From: Acanthornis magna
Taxonomy: Eukaryota; Chordata; Aves; Passeriformes; Acanthizidae
Direction of reading: 5' to 3'
Length of the DNA stretch: 64,000 nt
Assembly: GCA_036785705.1 (NCBI GenBank)
Contig: JAWUZG010000360.1
Coordinates: forward strand, 248,001 to 312,000
A program made the position numbers and the translations under genes. A model generated the notes under the pieces. It saw nothing but the letters and a program-made list of their open reading frames with translations, was not told the DNA's origin and searched no databases. This document shows, one piece after another, positions 24,805-36,292 of this stretch. Position 1 is the first letter of the stretch. Each line of letters starts with the position of its first letter.

Positions 24805-25254
24805 TATACAGCATGTTATATAGTTGAAACTGGCACACACAAGGACCAGATTTTCAAAGGTCCTTGGATTTCACACAGGTTTTGCACTAAGGCTGCATTC
24901 CCAAAAAACTGAATATCAACAAGAACTCATATTTTGAAAAGCCTGACAGCTTAGAAAGAATTGTTTTGTTGCCTAAAATAAAATGAAGCAAGAGTTTGCT
25001 TCCTGGCAGTGTCTGCAGAGGATGGGAAAATTCTGTCCAGGGAGAGTAGTAACAGATAACTGTTGCTCTTGGTTGCTCCTTTGAAGTGTGAGCACTCTGA
25101 GAAAGCCTAACTCTTTTCAGGAGCGACGTCCTCCCAAAGTGAGCTCTTACACCTAGACTGGAGGAAATCTGGCATATATGGAAAAAAGAAGGCAAACCCC
25201 ACACTTTTAAGGCTGTGGAAAATAATACGTATTCTTTGTATTGTTTAACCAAAT

Positions 25255-25325
25255 ACAGAGATTGTTGTCCAGAGAGCTGGTGGATGCCCTGGACATGTTC
25301 AAGGTCAGGTTGGGCGAGGCTCACC
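25255..25325 (+). mobile_element. CR1 LINE fragment near the 3' end
   Basis: The words TTGTCCAGAGAG, GTGGATGCCCTGGA and TGTTCAAGGTCAGGTTGG follow each other as in the CR1 3' part that normally precedes the terminal 120 bp or so. The similarity stops at about 25325. It lies 250 bp before, and in the same orientation as, the larger CR1 copy, which has its own version of this segment (around 26080-26150). It is therefore a separate copy, not the same element interrupted. Confidence 0.65.
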
Positions 25326-25574
25326 CCAAATGTTGTGGGTGTGGAATGGCAGCACCTTTTCATTCCATATGATCTTCGGGTGTGTTCCCCTGTATACTGA
25401 TTGTATAAGGACAAGCCGGGGTAGAACACGCTGAACAACACAACTCTTAATCAGCTATCAGTTCTCACTTTTCCCACATACAAACTGTTTGATTGGCCTT
25501 TACACTGAGAAATTTCCACAAAAGGGAAGGCAATAGAGCCTTTATTTCAGACTCAAGTTCTGCAGTACCTCATG

Positions 25575-26236
25575 TGAACAGGCTGAGAGCAGCCCTGGGG
25601 AGAAGGACTTGGGGGTGCTGGTGGATGTGAGGCTGGATATGAGCCAGCCAAGAAAATCAAAAATACCCTGAGCTGCATCAAAGAGAGAGTGGCCAGTGGA
25701 GTGAGGGAGAGGATTCTGCCCCTCTCCTTTGGTGAGACCCCAGCTGGGGTGCTGCATCCAGCTCTGGGGTTCTGAGCACAGCAAGGACTTGGACCTGTTG
25801 GAGTGAGTCCAAAGAGCACCACAGAGATGATCAGAGGGATGGAGCACTTCTGTGAAGAAAGACAAAGAGAATTGGGATTGTTCAGCCTGGGGAAGAGGTG
25901 GCCTTGGGGAGATCTTGTTGCAGCCTTCCAAGACCTAAAGGGAGCCTAAGAAATACAAAGAAGGGCTTTTTCCAAGGGGAAATGTCTTTAAACTGAAAGA
26001 GAGTAGATTTTGATTAGATATGAGGAAGAAATTCTCTACTGGGAGGATGGTGAGGCATTGGAACAGTTTTCCCAGAAAAGGTGTGTATGTCCCGTCCCTG
26101 AAAGTGTAAAAGCCCAGGTTAAGTGAGGGTTTGAACAACCTGGTCTAGTGGAAAGTGTCCCTGCTCATGTCAAGGTGGTTGGAATTAAATGATCTTTAAG
26201 GTCTCTTCCAACCAAGCCATTCTATGATTCTGTGAT
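25575..26236 (+). mobile_element. 5'-truncated CR1 non-LTR retrotransposon
   Basis: Best repeat match in the window. In order it shows the end of the reverse-transcriptase frame (AAGGACTTGGGGGTGCTGG near 25604, ATGAGCCAGCCA near 25638, GATGATCAGAGGGATGGAGC near 25826, TTGTTCAGCCTGGGGAAGAG near 25878), the 3' segment (TGAGGCATTGGAACAG near 26050, CAACCTGGTCTAGTGG near 26136), and the 3' terminus (GATCTTTAAGGTCTCTTCCA near 26191). It ends in the CR1 8-bp tail ATTCTATG-ATTCTGTG-AT at 26219-26236. Typical CR1 copies are 5'-truncated in this way; a full element is about 4.5 kb. Frame is broken by stops and indels, so it is an inactive fossil. The minus-strand open frames 25542-25931 and 25935-26138 are antisense shadows of it. 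Confidence 0.95.
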
Positions 26237-28229
26237 TTAAGATAATAAATGGTAAAATTTCTGTAATTAAAAAAATAAGGTTTCCTTTCTAATAATGACA
26301 ATTACATGAAATCTATAAACAAAAATTACAATGTATTTAAAGTGGTTTTGTGTTTGTGTGGACGAGTCAAGGGTAACTTCTGAATGAGTTTTAATAAAGG
26401 TAAGTGCATGCTGGAGGTACTATAAAAATCCCAGTTTGCTGATGAAACTGATAAATTATGATAATTGATGCCAATAATTTATTTTTCTGTTGATACTGAG
26501 ATTAGCACTTGCAGACAGAGAGTTAAAGTTCATCATTTAAGAGTGCCAGAGGCACTGCTGGGCTATGTTTACAAGCCTTTTAATGACTCTGGTAGGTGAT
26601 GCCACATGAATATTCATTTTAATGGCATATATTGGTAGGCGAAAAATTGCGACTTGCACGATATAGCCGTCTCTTAAAAATTAAATGAACATATGGTAAA
26701 TGATAGGCATTTTAAAGAAGCTCCAAATAGTTTCATTACAGTTAGCTGGCAGTGATGGAATTGAAGAGTAATAAGGAGGGAAAGAAAAGCTTTCCTTCTG
26801 TGTGCAGACTGAAACTGTGATTACACTGGTATCTCATGTACAGGATAAGTGGGAAGGGAGGGCTCATACCATGTGAAATTGCTGACAAATGTTAAAATCA
26901 GTCCTGTATCATGTGCAGAGGCTTTAATCATGTTGCTGACTGCATCTCTTTTTGTGAAAGGGGACACGTCTTGCCTTTGAGGACATTTACCTGGCTGGAA
27001 AAGCCTTGTTTCCAATTGTTATGCAGAGCCGCGTGTCATCCCATTGCCGCAGACTGTGAGCTCGTGATAAGAGCTAATTGACTCGCAATTCCTTATTTGC
27101 ATCGCATTTTTGATTCCTGGAAATCAATGAGCAACCTGAAAGTCATGACATTATAGAGGTCAGTGTGTGCACACACACGCCAGCAACCACAGAATTTGAT
27201 TAGCTGAAATGGTGACAGGGTTTTTGTACATTTTTTTAGCTTTGATATGAAAAAGAGTTGGACAAGGTAGGTCTGGCTGAGAAGTGTTTGCTTATCATCT
27301 TTTTTTCTCTCTCATAAAACTGCCGGCAGTCTACTCAGGTGCCTTTAAAGCTTGTACTGCTGACAGCAGTTGGAGTTTCTGGGGAAGTGCTATGATGCTG
27401 AGGAAGCAAGTTTAATAATTTCTGACGTTGATCCTATGCTGGTTAAAGAATGTAGGATTTTCAGGACAAGCCTGAGAAAAGATAGGCCACTGAGGAAGAT
27501 GCTCTACTACTAAAAACATGTGCTGAAAGCCTGAGGAGTAACTTTTTGTTCTTCCGGAACAGCAACTGTTGTTTCATGCTAAGCAGGAGTTCTGATGGAA
27601 ATTCATATAGATTTTCAGGTTCTACAAAGCCATATGAGGTATTTTGCATGAGTAATGATCACTCCGAAAAAGAGCCTTTCTGCAGTAAGCTTAAAATCTA
27701 GGAGTGTGAATCAAATATAATGCACTGTACATACATCATCATAAGTGGTCTTGATACCCCAGAAAAAGTTTCTCTACACCGATCATTTTCATTAACAAGT
27801 TGCATGTGAGAAAGGTCAGTAATCCTTGTTCACACAGGGTCTCTAAATTGTCTATTAAAGTGCCTGTTAACAGTGACATCTTTTTTGAGAGGGAAAAGGC
27901 ACTTGTTTATGTCTTTTGTCACTAATATGCTGAATGAAGTATTGAACTGAATGGAATGAGGTGGTGTCAGGGGCCAATGATGAGAGAAAAAGAATTGACA
28001 AAAGAGAAGGAAATGATACAGAGAATATGGAAATAAGTAGAAAGCAGAAATCTGTGTGGAAATGGAAAAGTGATCAAGATATCTACAATTAATTCAGGCT
28101 AGGTGACACTGGGAAAAGGAGGCTTCAGAAATCTGCTACTGCATTTTTGTTTCTGATTTCTTTAAACACGTGTAGTAGAAGAAAAATATTGCCAAATACA
28201 GGAAAGGCTGAAAAGAAAGTAAATCAAGG
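26237..28229. other. Non-coding stretch with CpG-retaining patches
   Basis: No gene. Two small patches keep many CpG dinucleotides in otherwise CpG-poor AT-rich DNA: 26640-26669 (four CpG) and 27030-27104 (six CpG, plus an ATTTGCAT octamer at 27095-27102). They are candidate conserved regulatory elements by composition only; see findings. A CA tract lies at about 27167-27178. Confidence 0.45.
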
Positions 28230-28355
28230 GGAAGGAAGGAAGGAAGGAAGGAATGGTGCGGAAGGAAGGAAGGAAGGAATGGTGCGGAAGGAAGGAATGG
28301 TGCGGAAGGAAGGAATGGTGCGGAAGGAAGGAATGGTGCGGAAGGAAGGAAGGAA
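28230..28355. repeat. Compound minisatellite (GGAA)n-TGGTGC
   Basis: Five complete units, each (GGAA)n followed by TGGTGC, with n = 6, 5, 3, 3 and 3 (unit lengths 30, 26, 18, 18 and 18 bp), then a closing (GGAA)4. Unit lengths differ by steps of 4, so the inner GGAA microsatellite slips while the 6-bp linker is copied as part of the outer tandem. Because 18 is a multiple of 3 the array is open in several frames on both strands, giving repetitive spurious peptides. Likely length-polymorphic. Confidence 0.97.
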
Positions 28356-31300
28356 TTATTCTCTGGAAGTGGGTACATCTGTGTCTTGAACAACAAAAAT
28401 CATGCTCTTTCTGACTCCACTTCCTTGACACCTGCAAGCAAATGAAATATGTGCTAAAATGTCCAGTTATATGAAAATTGGTTTGGAAAGGGCAGCTAGA
28501 GTAAAATCTAAAATGAAGGCAGGAAAATAACAGAAATCATAAATAACAGGAAGTCATGACAGGGGCATAATCTTTTCCAGCCTTAATGATTTTATTATTT
28601 TATGAGATGTGGTAATACTATGTAAAAATAAGGCTCTCTGTAGAGTTGCCCAAAATAATATCTAGTAATCATTTGAGACATCCTATGTGGAATGGGTTGG
28701 TAAGTTGCAGACCTTACAGTGGTGCTGTAGCCTCGGGAGTGCTGGATTTCAGGGCGAATAAGCACAGGCAAAGCATATTGCATGCCTGTGGGCAGTAGAA
28801 ACAAATGCTTCTTAGAGGTCACAAAGCCTCACAAAGAATCAATCTGTAGATACACATGTGCATGTGCCATGCATGTGCCAAGATACACTTTGTGATAGAA
28901 CACTGATAGTGCAGGGCAGTAATGAGGGGCAGCACTGTAGGATTTAATTTGTTATTATTTTATTTTACAACCAAGTTAAATGTAGATGCATACTTGAATT
29001 TCTTAGGACCTGGAAGATTCTTCAGCCTGTGAAACCACATGATGAGAAGGTGTTTTCCCTGCCAGGCAGGGCAGGTCTGGCTTCAGACATCTCAGAAGAA
29101 CATCCTGGTTTGGTCTCTTTGCTGCTTCTGTCTCCTTCTGCTCTGTCTTCTTCCACAATGCATAGTGTGTTATGCTATGTCCTGTTGAGGAGCTAAACCA
29201 TGTCCATTTAACAGTCACTGGGCATTGCCTGTTTGTCAAATGTTTTAATCTGTGAACCAAATACGTGGAATGTGCAGTTAGCTTGCAGGAGTAGGTAGTC
29301 ATAGGGGTTTACATGGGCTGATTGAGTGGGATTTTCGCCTTAGTTTTGCGGATGCTGTTGTATCATACCATGCTGCTTGTTTTCCAAAATTAAGCAGTAT
29401 TTTAAGAAAAGAAAGGAAAGAAGCTTCCAGAAGAGTTTGATTTAAAATTACTTCAAGAATCCTGAACTATTAGCCATTTCATATGGAGCAATGCTAATGT
29501 TGTGCAATATGCATTAAAAGGGGAGGGGAAGAATGAAATGCTTTCAAACAAATGACTAATGTGCACATTAGGACAAGTCTTCTTGCATCTTAGGCATTTT
29601 CACTTCTTACATTGTTATGACTACAAGTTCTACATTTATTTACCACATAAAACTTTCATCTTTAGGGAATGAAAGATTTCCATATTAGCGCAGCAGAAAT
29701 TTCCTCAAAACTGTTATGATCTTACTTACTAATTAGGAAAATATTTTTGATCCTATAGATTGAAGAGAGACCAGGAGGTTTTCCATCTAACTAACTAGCT
29801 GTTATGCAACATGTGTGTTAAAATATAAATAGTCTTTATATCTCTCTAGTAATTTATTTGATACACAAGTATGAGTGTTATTACCTCATGTGCATGTAAC
29901 GAAGAGTGTCTCATGTTTTCTTGAATTCTACGTCTGTGAAGCAGAGACACCTTTTTAGTAGAGCTACTGATTTTCATCAGCTATTCATAACAAAAATACA
30001 AACTGATTTTGTTTTTAATATGGAATAGTGATATTTCAGTTTATTTTTAAAATTTTTTAAAAATTAATTTTGAACAAACAAGATTTTCCCTGTTCTGAAC
30101 AGTAAAAACCAAAATCTGAAAGTCATTCAATAGAAGGCATTCTCACACTGGTAGGAATGCATGATAAAATGATGTTACAGAAGAGTTTGTAAGAAGATGT
30201 AAAATTATATGGATAAGTAGAATATCATGGCAGCTAAGAGTACCAATTTATATTATAGATTCTCCTGTGTTGAAACAGTAGCACAAGTTATTTTCATTCA
30301 TTGCAAAATGAAAAGCCCACTCCCTAAGACAGAAATTCTTTTAAAGTTGCTCTGTGTGTTAAAGAGAATGTTGCAGTAGTGACCCCCTGAGTGCCACATG
30401 GGTCATCCTGAGCTCTCCCAGGGGATGCCCAACTCCAGCATGAAAACAGAGTCCCTGCCTTTGCATGTGTTTAGCTGAAGAGCTTCACCACAAAGGCAAA
30501 GCTCTTCAGGTCAGTTCTGGTTGTTTTCAAGGCACTTGGAGAATCCTTCAGTCCCTGTTCTTACCTAGTGGCGCTGGGGAGAAAGAGAGGGAAGACACTG
30601 TCTTGGTGCTGCTCCCTTGCTCTTCACTTCTTCCGAGGCACTGCTGCTCAGCACTTTGCCCTGGTACCTCCAGAGGTCCTACTTACTGGTGAAGAGGGTC
30701 AGCAGTGCTATTTGCTGTAAGCTTCGCAGTATTTTTTTCTTTTTTTAAAATGAGTAAATAATGTATAGCATCACCACCAGTGTTGTTCTAGCTTTTGTTG
30801 ATCTCTGTATCTGATCTTCACCAGGCTGGGACATTTTGTGGGGAGGCAGAGAATGACACAAAAATGTTCTAGCAGTAGATGGTGAGCAAAGTCTGTAGCA
30901 TGAAGCCATCTGTGGCTTCTCTCTTGTGGTGGCACGATAGATCTGTTAAGGAGACTTTTGGAGGACTAGGAAGCTAGAATGGATTTTAATGATTTATTTT
31001 CTTTGAAGTGAGGTACTTGGCATTTGATGGTTTATGCAATAATGAACAAAATTTTAATATGTTGCAGGTTGTTTTCTGACACTTTCCCAGGATAGATTGC
31101 ATGTCAGGCCTTTTATACTGTAAATATTTAGGAATAGCAGTGTTTGAAAATAGAGACTTGGCTATTCTACTAGCTTCACAGAAGTTTTCTTGCTTAAAGC
31201 AAGCATATCAAAGGATGACAATTAGTGCAACAGAAAAGAGAGTAAATATTTCAGTGTTAGGTGTTTGAGTACTATTGTTTTGTGTTGGTCTTCTTTGAAA

Positions 31301-33029
31301 AAAACTTCATTTGGTGAAACTGGAGGACAAAGTGCAGTGGGCAGTGAGTTGAGTGCTTTGCAGGGTACATCACTCAGAAGGAAGAGGGCACCTGGGCTGC
31401 CTCACAAAGCTGGAGGAGACAGGTGCTGACTTGACCTTTGGTGATTCCTTCTTAGTGTTCTTGGGTTGTTTTTGGTTTTCCGGGTGTGCTGCCAGGAAGA
31501 CTCGAGAATGGACTTTGCACTGTCTCCATAAGAGAAACACTGTGCCTCTCCCACCTCTCAGTGACATTGTACTACCTCATTTTTAGCAGCTTACTAAAGC
31601 AGAGGTTTAGCCTCATCCTGGCATGCCAAAGATCCCTTCTACTCTGTGATGTCTGTAAGAGACAGAGTTGGTCAAACACTGTGTGACCGAAACAAAGTTC
31701 TTGTGCTGCAACAACAGAGTGAGTCAAAATCTGCGTGTGGAAACTGTAATTCTCTCCCTTCCACTGGAGAGGTCATGTGGTTTTGAAGGTGCCTGCTCAG
31801 AAACCAATGTGACAGGTCCAAACCTAGTAAACCAGTGATGGTCTTTTTCACAAGATGTTTGCAATTTGGGGTAATTTTTTGTTACACGTTTTTCTAATCA
31901 GGCTTTACAAACAAAAGAATTTGAATTTACAAGCCTTTATTCTTTCATTCAGTCCTCTTAATTTAAGTTGATTTTGACCTATTCCAACTCTATTAATGAT
32001 AAAATTGAAGAGGTGTTTTTGGCTACTGTTCATAAATATACAATGATCTACAGTGTTTTTTACTGAATAGAATTTGAATTTAAAATACCTAAAAGATTAG
32101 TATTGGAGTCACGTAATCTTATCTCAAATATCCCTTTCTTTAGTATGGGAGCTGGTTTCAACTTTTCTAATACTTAACCCTTTTGCCTTGTAAATAATGC
32201 ATATGCACTATGTGACTATTAAGAATTTAGTCTATTGTCTCCTATTTTTCTAATTTATATGGTCTCCCTGATATGAAATGAAGAAGATTCTGGGCATATT
32301 CCCCCAGGACAGGAAAACTGCTAGTAGAATTCAATACTCTCTCCTACAGAAGTTTGAATATATTTTGAATGCATTAAAATTGATCTTAAAAGGCAGCATT
32401 CTTTGTGGAAAGGTATCACTGTGCATTTGCAACAAGTTAAAAAAGTATTATTTATGTTCTAGAAGTTTGCTGTTAGCTTTCAACAGTCTTAAAACTCAGA
32501 AAATTACTTTCAGAAGTCATTCTGCAGTGTATTAGGATATCAATATAGCTCAGGTTTTACTTGTTGCAAATGTGATTCTTGATATCACTTTGCAAGCAAA
32601 TGCACTGTGCCCAGGGCTACAGCATCCACTGAAAAATGCCTTCCTGGAGACTGCAAGGACACAGATGCAGTCTGGGCTGATTTCCAAGCTACTATGTCTG
32701 AAAATTCACCACATCACCTCTGCCAGCTCCTCTGTTTTTTGAAGGGATGAACTGAGGGGCACTGGGCATCCCACAATTGTGTATGGTGTTCCGTAGGTAG
32801 TTTTTTCAAAAGTGTAAAATTTTTGAAGTAAGGAAATCCTCCCTTGAGGCTCAGGCTGGCATACCATTTATGTACAAGTAAATAATGTGCAGCCTTTCAA
32901 AGGCAACACAAATCGTGAGTAAAAAAATTACCTATCTGTGTGAAGATTGATAGAGTAGGCATCGAATTTTGTTCTGTAAAAATGCCAATAAAGATGGAAG
33001 GTGAGTCAAGCTGCTTTATACACCACCCC
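28356..33029. other. Non-coding stretch, no gene seen
   Basis: AT-rich unique-looking DNA. A short imperfect duplication around 28855-28881 (GTGCATGTGCCATGCATGTG core) is the only repeat noted. Open frames at 31353-31586 and 31370-31567 overlap on opposite strands in a slightly GC-richer spot and look like chance. Confidence 0.5.
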
Positions 33030-33046
33030 AAAAAAAAAAAAAAAAA
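33030..33046. repeat. Poly(A) run, 17 A
   Basis: Seventeen consecutive A residues after CACCACCCC. No retroposed sequence recognised upstream. Confidence 0.9.
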
Positions 33047-36000
33047 GTTAAATAGACCTAAATGAAACCCTAAACTGCTCTAGGTGTATTAATATAAAAT
33101 GGTAAAGTCATACAAATGGAGCAACATATCTGAGACAAGACTGTGTATAATAGTAGTTTTCTGAATAAAATAGCAATAATGCCAGATTCTTATAGACCGT
33201 TATTCACAATCTAGAAGATAACTTTCTAAATATTTTTAGTTTACAGCATATAAATAAATCAAAGAGTAAAATAATTGTATGTCAGACCATACGCTATCAA
33301 AGTATTTTACTGTGTAAGGGGCCTTAGAGATCCTGTATCACTTAATCATTTCATAAATATAGGTTTTCATTGAATATGAAATGTATACACAGTAAAGGTG
33401 AGTAATATGAATAGTACCAAAGTGACACATCCTGCAGTAGTAAATAATCCAGATAACTAAATTGATATACTCAGGGATACTTAACTGGCACATTTTGAGT
33501 TGTATTGAACGGTTACATGTATGGCAGTGTAGTATATCTCTTATTAGAGGTGGACTTTGACTCTGTTTCCACCAGTTACAATTTATTAAGTTGAAGAGTG
33601 ACTACTTCTAAACTCAGCTAATTAATTATTAGCTTAATACTTGGCAGTGTTGTTACTTTGCAACAGGCTCTAAATCCAAGTTATTTATGATGGTAGTTCA
33701 GGCACTGCAAGGGATCAGTTTTCATGAGCTCTGAGTTACTGGGGTTTGTGGATCAGCACACACTCAGTCATGTACTCAGTAAGAAGAAAGGAAAGCGGAG
33801 CAGAGATGAGGAAATAATTGTGAAAGAATGTGGCTCCCACCATGGTGCAATGGCAGCAGGAATTGTATCAGGCACACAAAATTAGCATCTTCATTTTTAG
33901 AGGCAAAATCCTATTTTACAATCACAATTACTTTCAGCAGGGGCGTGAATGTGCATGAATTTATGGTTGGATCAGGAGTCCCACATGCCATGCAATCCTA
34001 GGCTCTTTAATTGGGACTTGCACAGAGAAATCGGAGCATCTGTGCTAAATTTTACTGACATTATGCTATCAGGAAACCCAGGCATCTGATTTAGTGCCAT
34101 AACTTTAGGAACTGAACCCCTCCTTCCTATATATAGCCAAAAATCTGAACAGACAATCTACACATACGGTGCCACATCTTGATTCTGCCTTAATTTAATG
34201 AAATGGTGTATTTAGAATTAAGTGATGGCAGAGTTTGGCCCATCATTTAGCCAGTGTTGTTATGAGTAATGGAAGGTGGCAATTATAAGCCTGTCCTGCA
34301 GGGGAATTTTGGGTTTCATGTGAAAGATGCTGGGAGGAGGAAGCTGTGGGGCTGGGGGAGGGCACACAGGCTGCTTCCAGCTGGTGTGAAGGGCTGATCT
34401 GCTGTGCATTCATTGCCCCTTGGTTTTGTCACAAGCAAACTTGTTCAAATAGGTTTTCAAAGAAAACCAGAAAATGGGTCTGTCTTAAGCTCCAGTGTTT
34501 CTATCCTCTGAAACTCTCCTTTCTTTTTCATCACCTTCCTTCAGAGGTGAGCCATAATTAAGCTAAAAATAACAAAGCTGCTTCAGATTTTATCTCCTCT
34601 GGTGTCTCACTGCACCTGAGAGGTTAAAGCATTTATTTTACAAAAGAAACCCACATACAGAAAATTTTGGTTTTGTTTTGATGTTATGTGTACTGATGAT
34701 CATGAATGAACATATTTTATGAGTATTAAATATTGCAGGCTAGGTTCAACCATAATAATTGGTAAGTTTCCTGAAATTGCATGAATATATAATGAATTTT
34801 TATTAGACTTAATAAAAAAATTGAAGGAAATTTTATGCATAGATATGTATCCAGAATTTTATTAAAAATGTAAATGCATTATAAAGCAGTAAAAGACAAT
34901 AATGTCTACCAAAAATATATATTACAATATTTTGTTTTGGATAGTGTTAATTTGTGTCAAATTCAAGCAATTGATAATTCTGTTTTTTTCTCTTTTTTTT
35001 AATTGAAGCTGATTGTGGGTGGACTAATTTACTCTTGGGACATGAGTACCTGTCCAGGAGAGCTCTGGGGGACGTTTCGCTATCAAGTCCCTCAGTTGCA
35101 TTCCTAAATTCAGGTGAAGATGAATCTGTCTTCTGTCTTGTCTTTCCTTTTCGGCTTGAGCAAGTCTTGCTGCAAGTGAATGTGTTAAAATAGAGTAAAA
35201 GAGGAGGCATGAAACTGATTTTTATCCCCAGGCTGTAGTCACATGTCACAGATCAAGGTTATAAGAAACTGTGGGCTTCAGTATGGCAGGGAGCAGACAC
35301 TGCTGTGGCTCCTGTAGGTTCTGTTCCTATGGGGGAAATGATCAGGCTTGGTCCTTCAGCCTGTCTCAGAGAGGAGTTCTGTGTGTCATTGCGCTCACAC
35401 ATTGTACAGAGCCCTGTCCTTAGGACATCATTTTAACATGAACTCTTTGATTTCTTACACAAAAAATTTAGGAGCCGTGCGATCGGTATTTGCGTAATCT
35501 AGGTTTTATATTTCAAATAAGAAAATGTTCGATGGATGTGACCAAAAGGCAGCTTTAGCCAGTCTTGCCATCTGAGCACCCCTCAGCCCCACCGCTGTTT
35601 GGCTGCAAAACACATGTCACAGAGTATGGTCGTGTCCAGTGAGCCCATGCCCTGGGCTCCCCAGAACTGGAGAATGGAAATGACAGATTCCTGTTAGGGC
35701 CAGGTCCAGTTTGGTTTTTGCATTCAACCAAGTTTACAGCAGACACAGAATATTCCTGTCATATATCCTGTTCCTTCTATCCCCCTCCATGTCTCCTTTC
35801 CCAAGACCATAGAGTGGAATAGAAGATACGTTGATTTCTTGTTCTTGCTCTGTAAAAGAAGTAAAGCCCAGCAGCTTAACAGGCTTCAACTGTCTGAAGC
35901 TACTGCACACATCTTTAGTGTCAGCATTTTATTTTTGCAAACAAAAACAAAGTCTAAAAAACCCCATGTGATTTTGAAGCATTAAAAATGCCTTTTTCTT

Positions 36001-36228
36001 TCCCCTTTTAAAACAAAGCATTAAATAAAATAAAAAGAGATTCCAAACCCGAATGTCCTGCTGCTTTTAGAAAATTCATCTCAAAATCCCTTTGAGTGTA
36101 ACGAATTAATAGAGCATGTAGCTGTTTAAACTTAAGGTGGGGATACAGATGCCTTAAATCACAGAAACTAAAGACAGAGCAGACTTTACAGTATTTAAAC
36201 TTCTGCATGTAAAATGATGCCATTGTTG
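33047..36228. other. Non-coding stretch, no gene seen
   Basis: AT-rich, no repeat family recognised. A small cluster of CpG dinucleotides at 35476-35494 (four in 19 bp) stands out; see findings. Confidence 0.5.
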
Positions 36229-36292
36229 CTTGTAAATATGCCAAAAGCCTCCTGTAGTGTCTTGTAAATATGCTAAGAATCCCCTGTAGTTA
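36229..36292. repeat. Tandem duplication of a 32-bp unit
   Basis: Two adjacent copies (36229-36260 and 36261-36292), each starting CTTGTAAATATGC and ending in a CCTGTAGT block, with about five mismatches in the first 30 positions. The divergence shows an old local duplication. Confidence 0.8.

Noticed and set aside
24887..25441. 184-codon minus-strand open frame
   Set aside because: It runs antisense through the small CR1 fragment at 25255-25325 and has no recognisable domain, so it is a chance frame.
28136..28437. Repetitive proteins encoded on both strands of the minisatellite
   Set aside because: They arise because the 18-bp unit is a multiple of three and lacks stops. The repeats are DNA tandem repeats, not protein domains.
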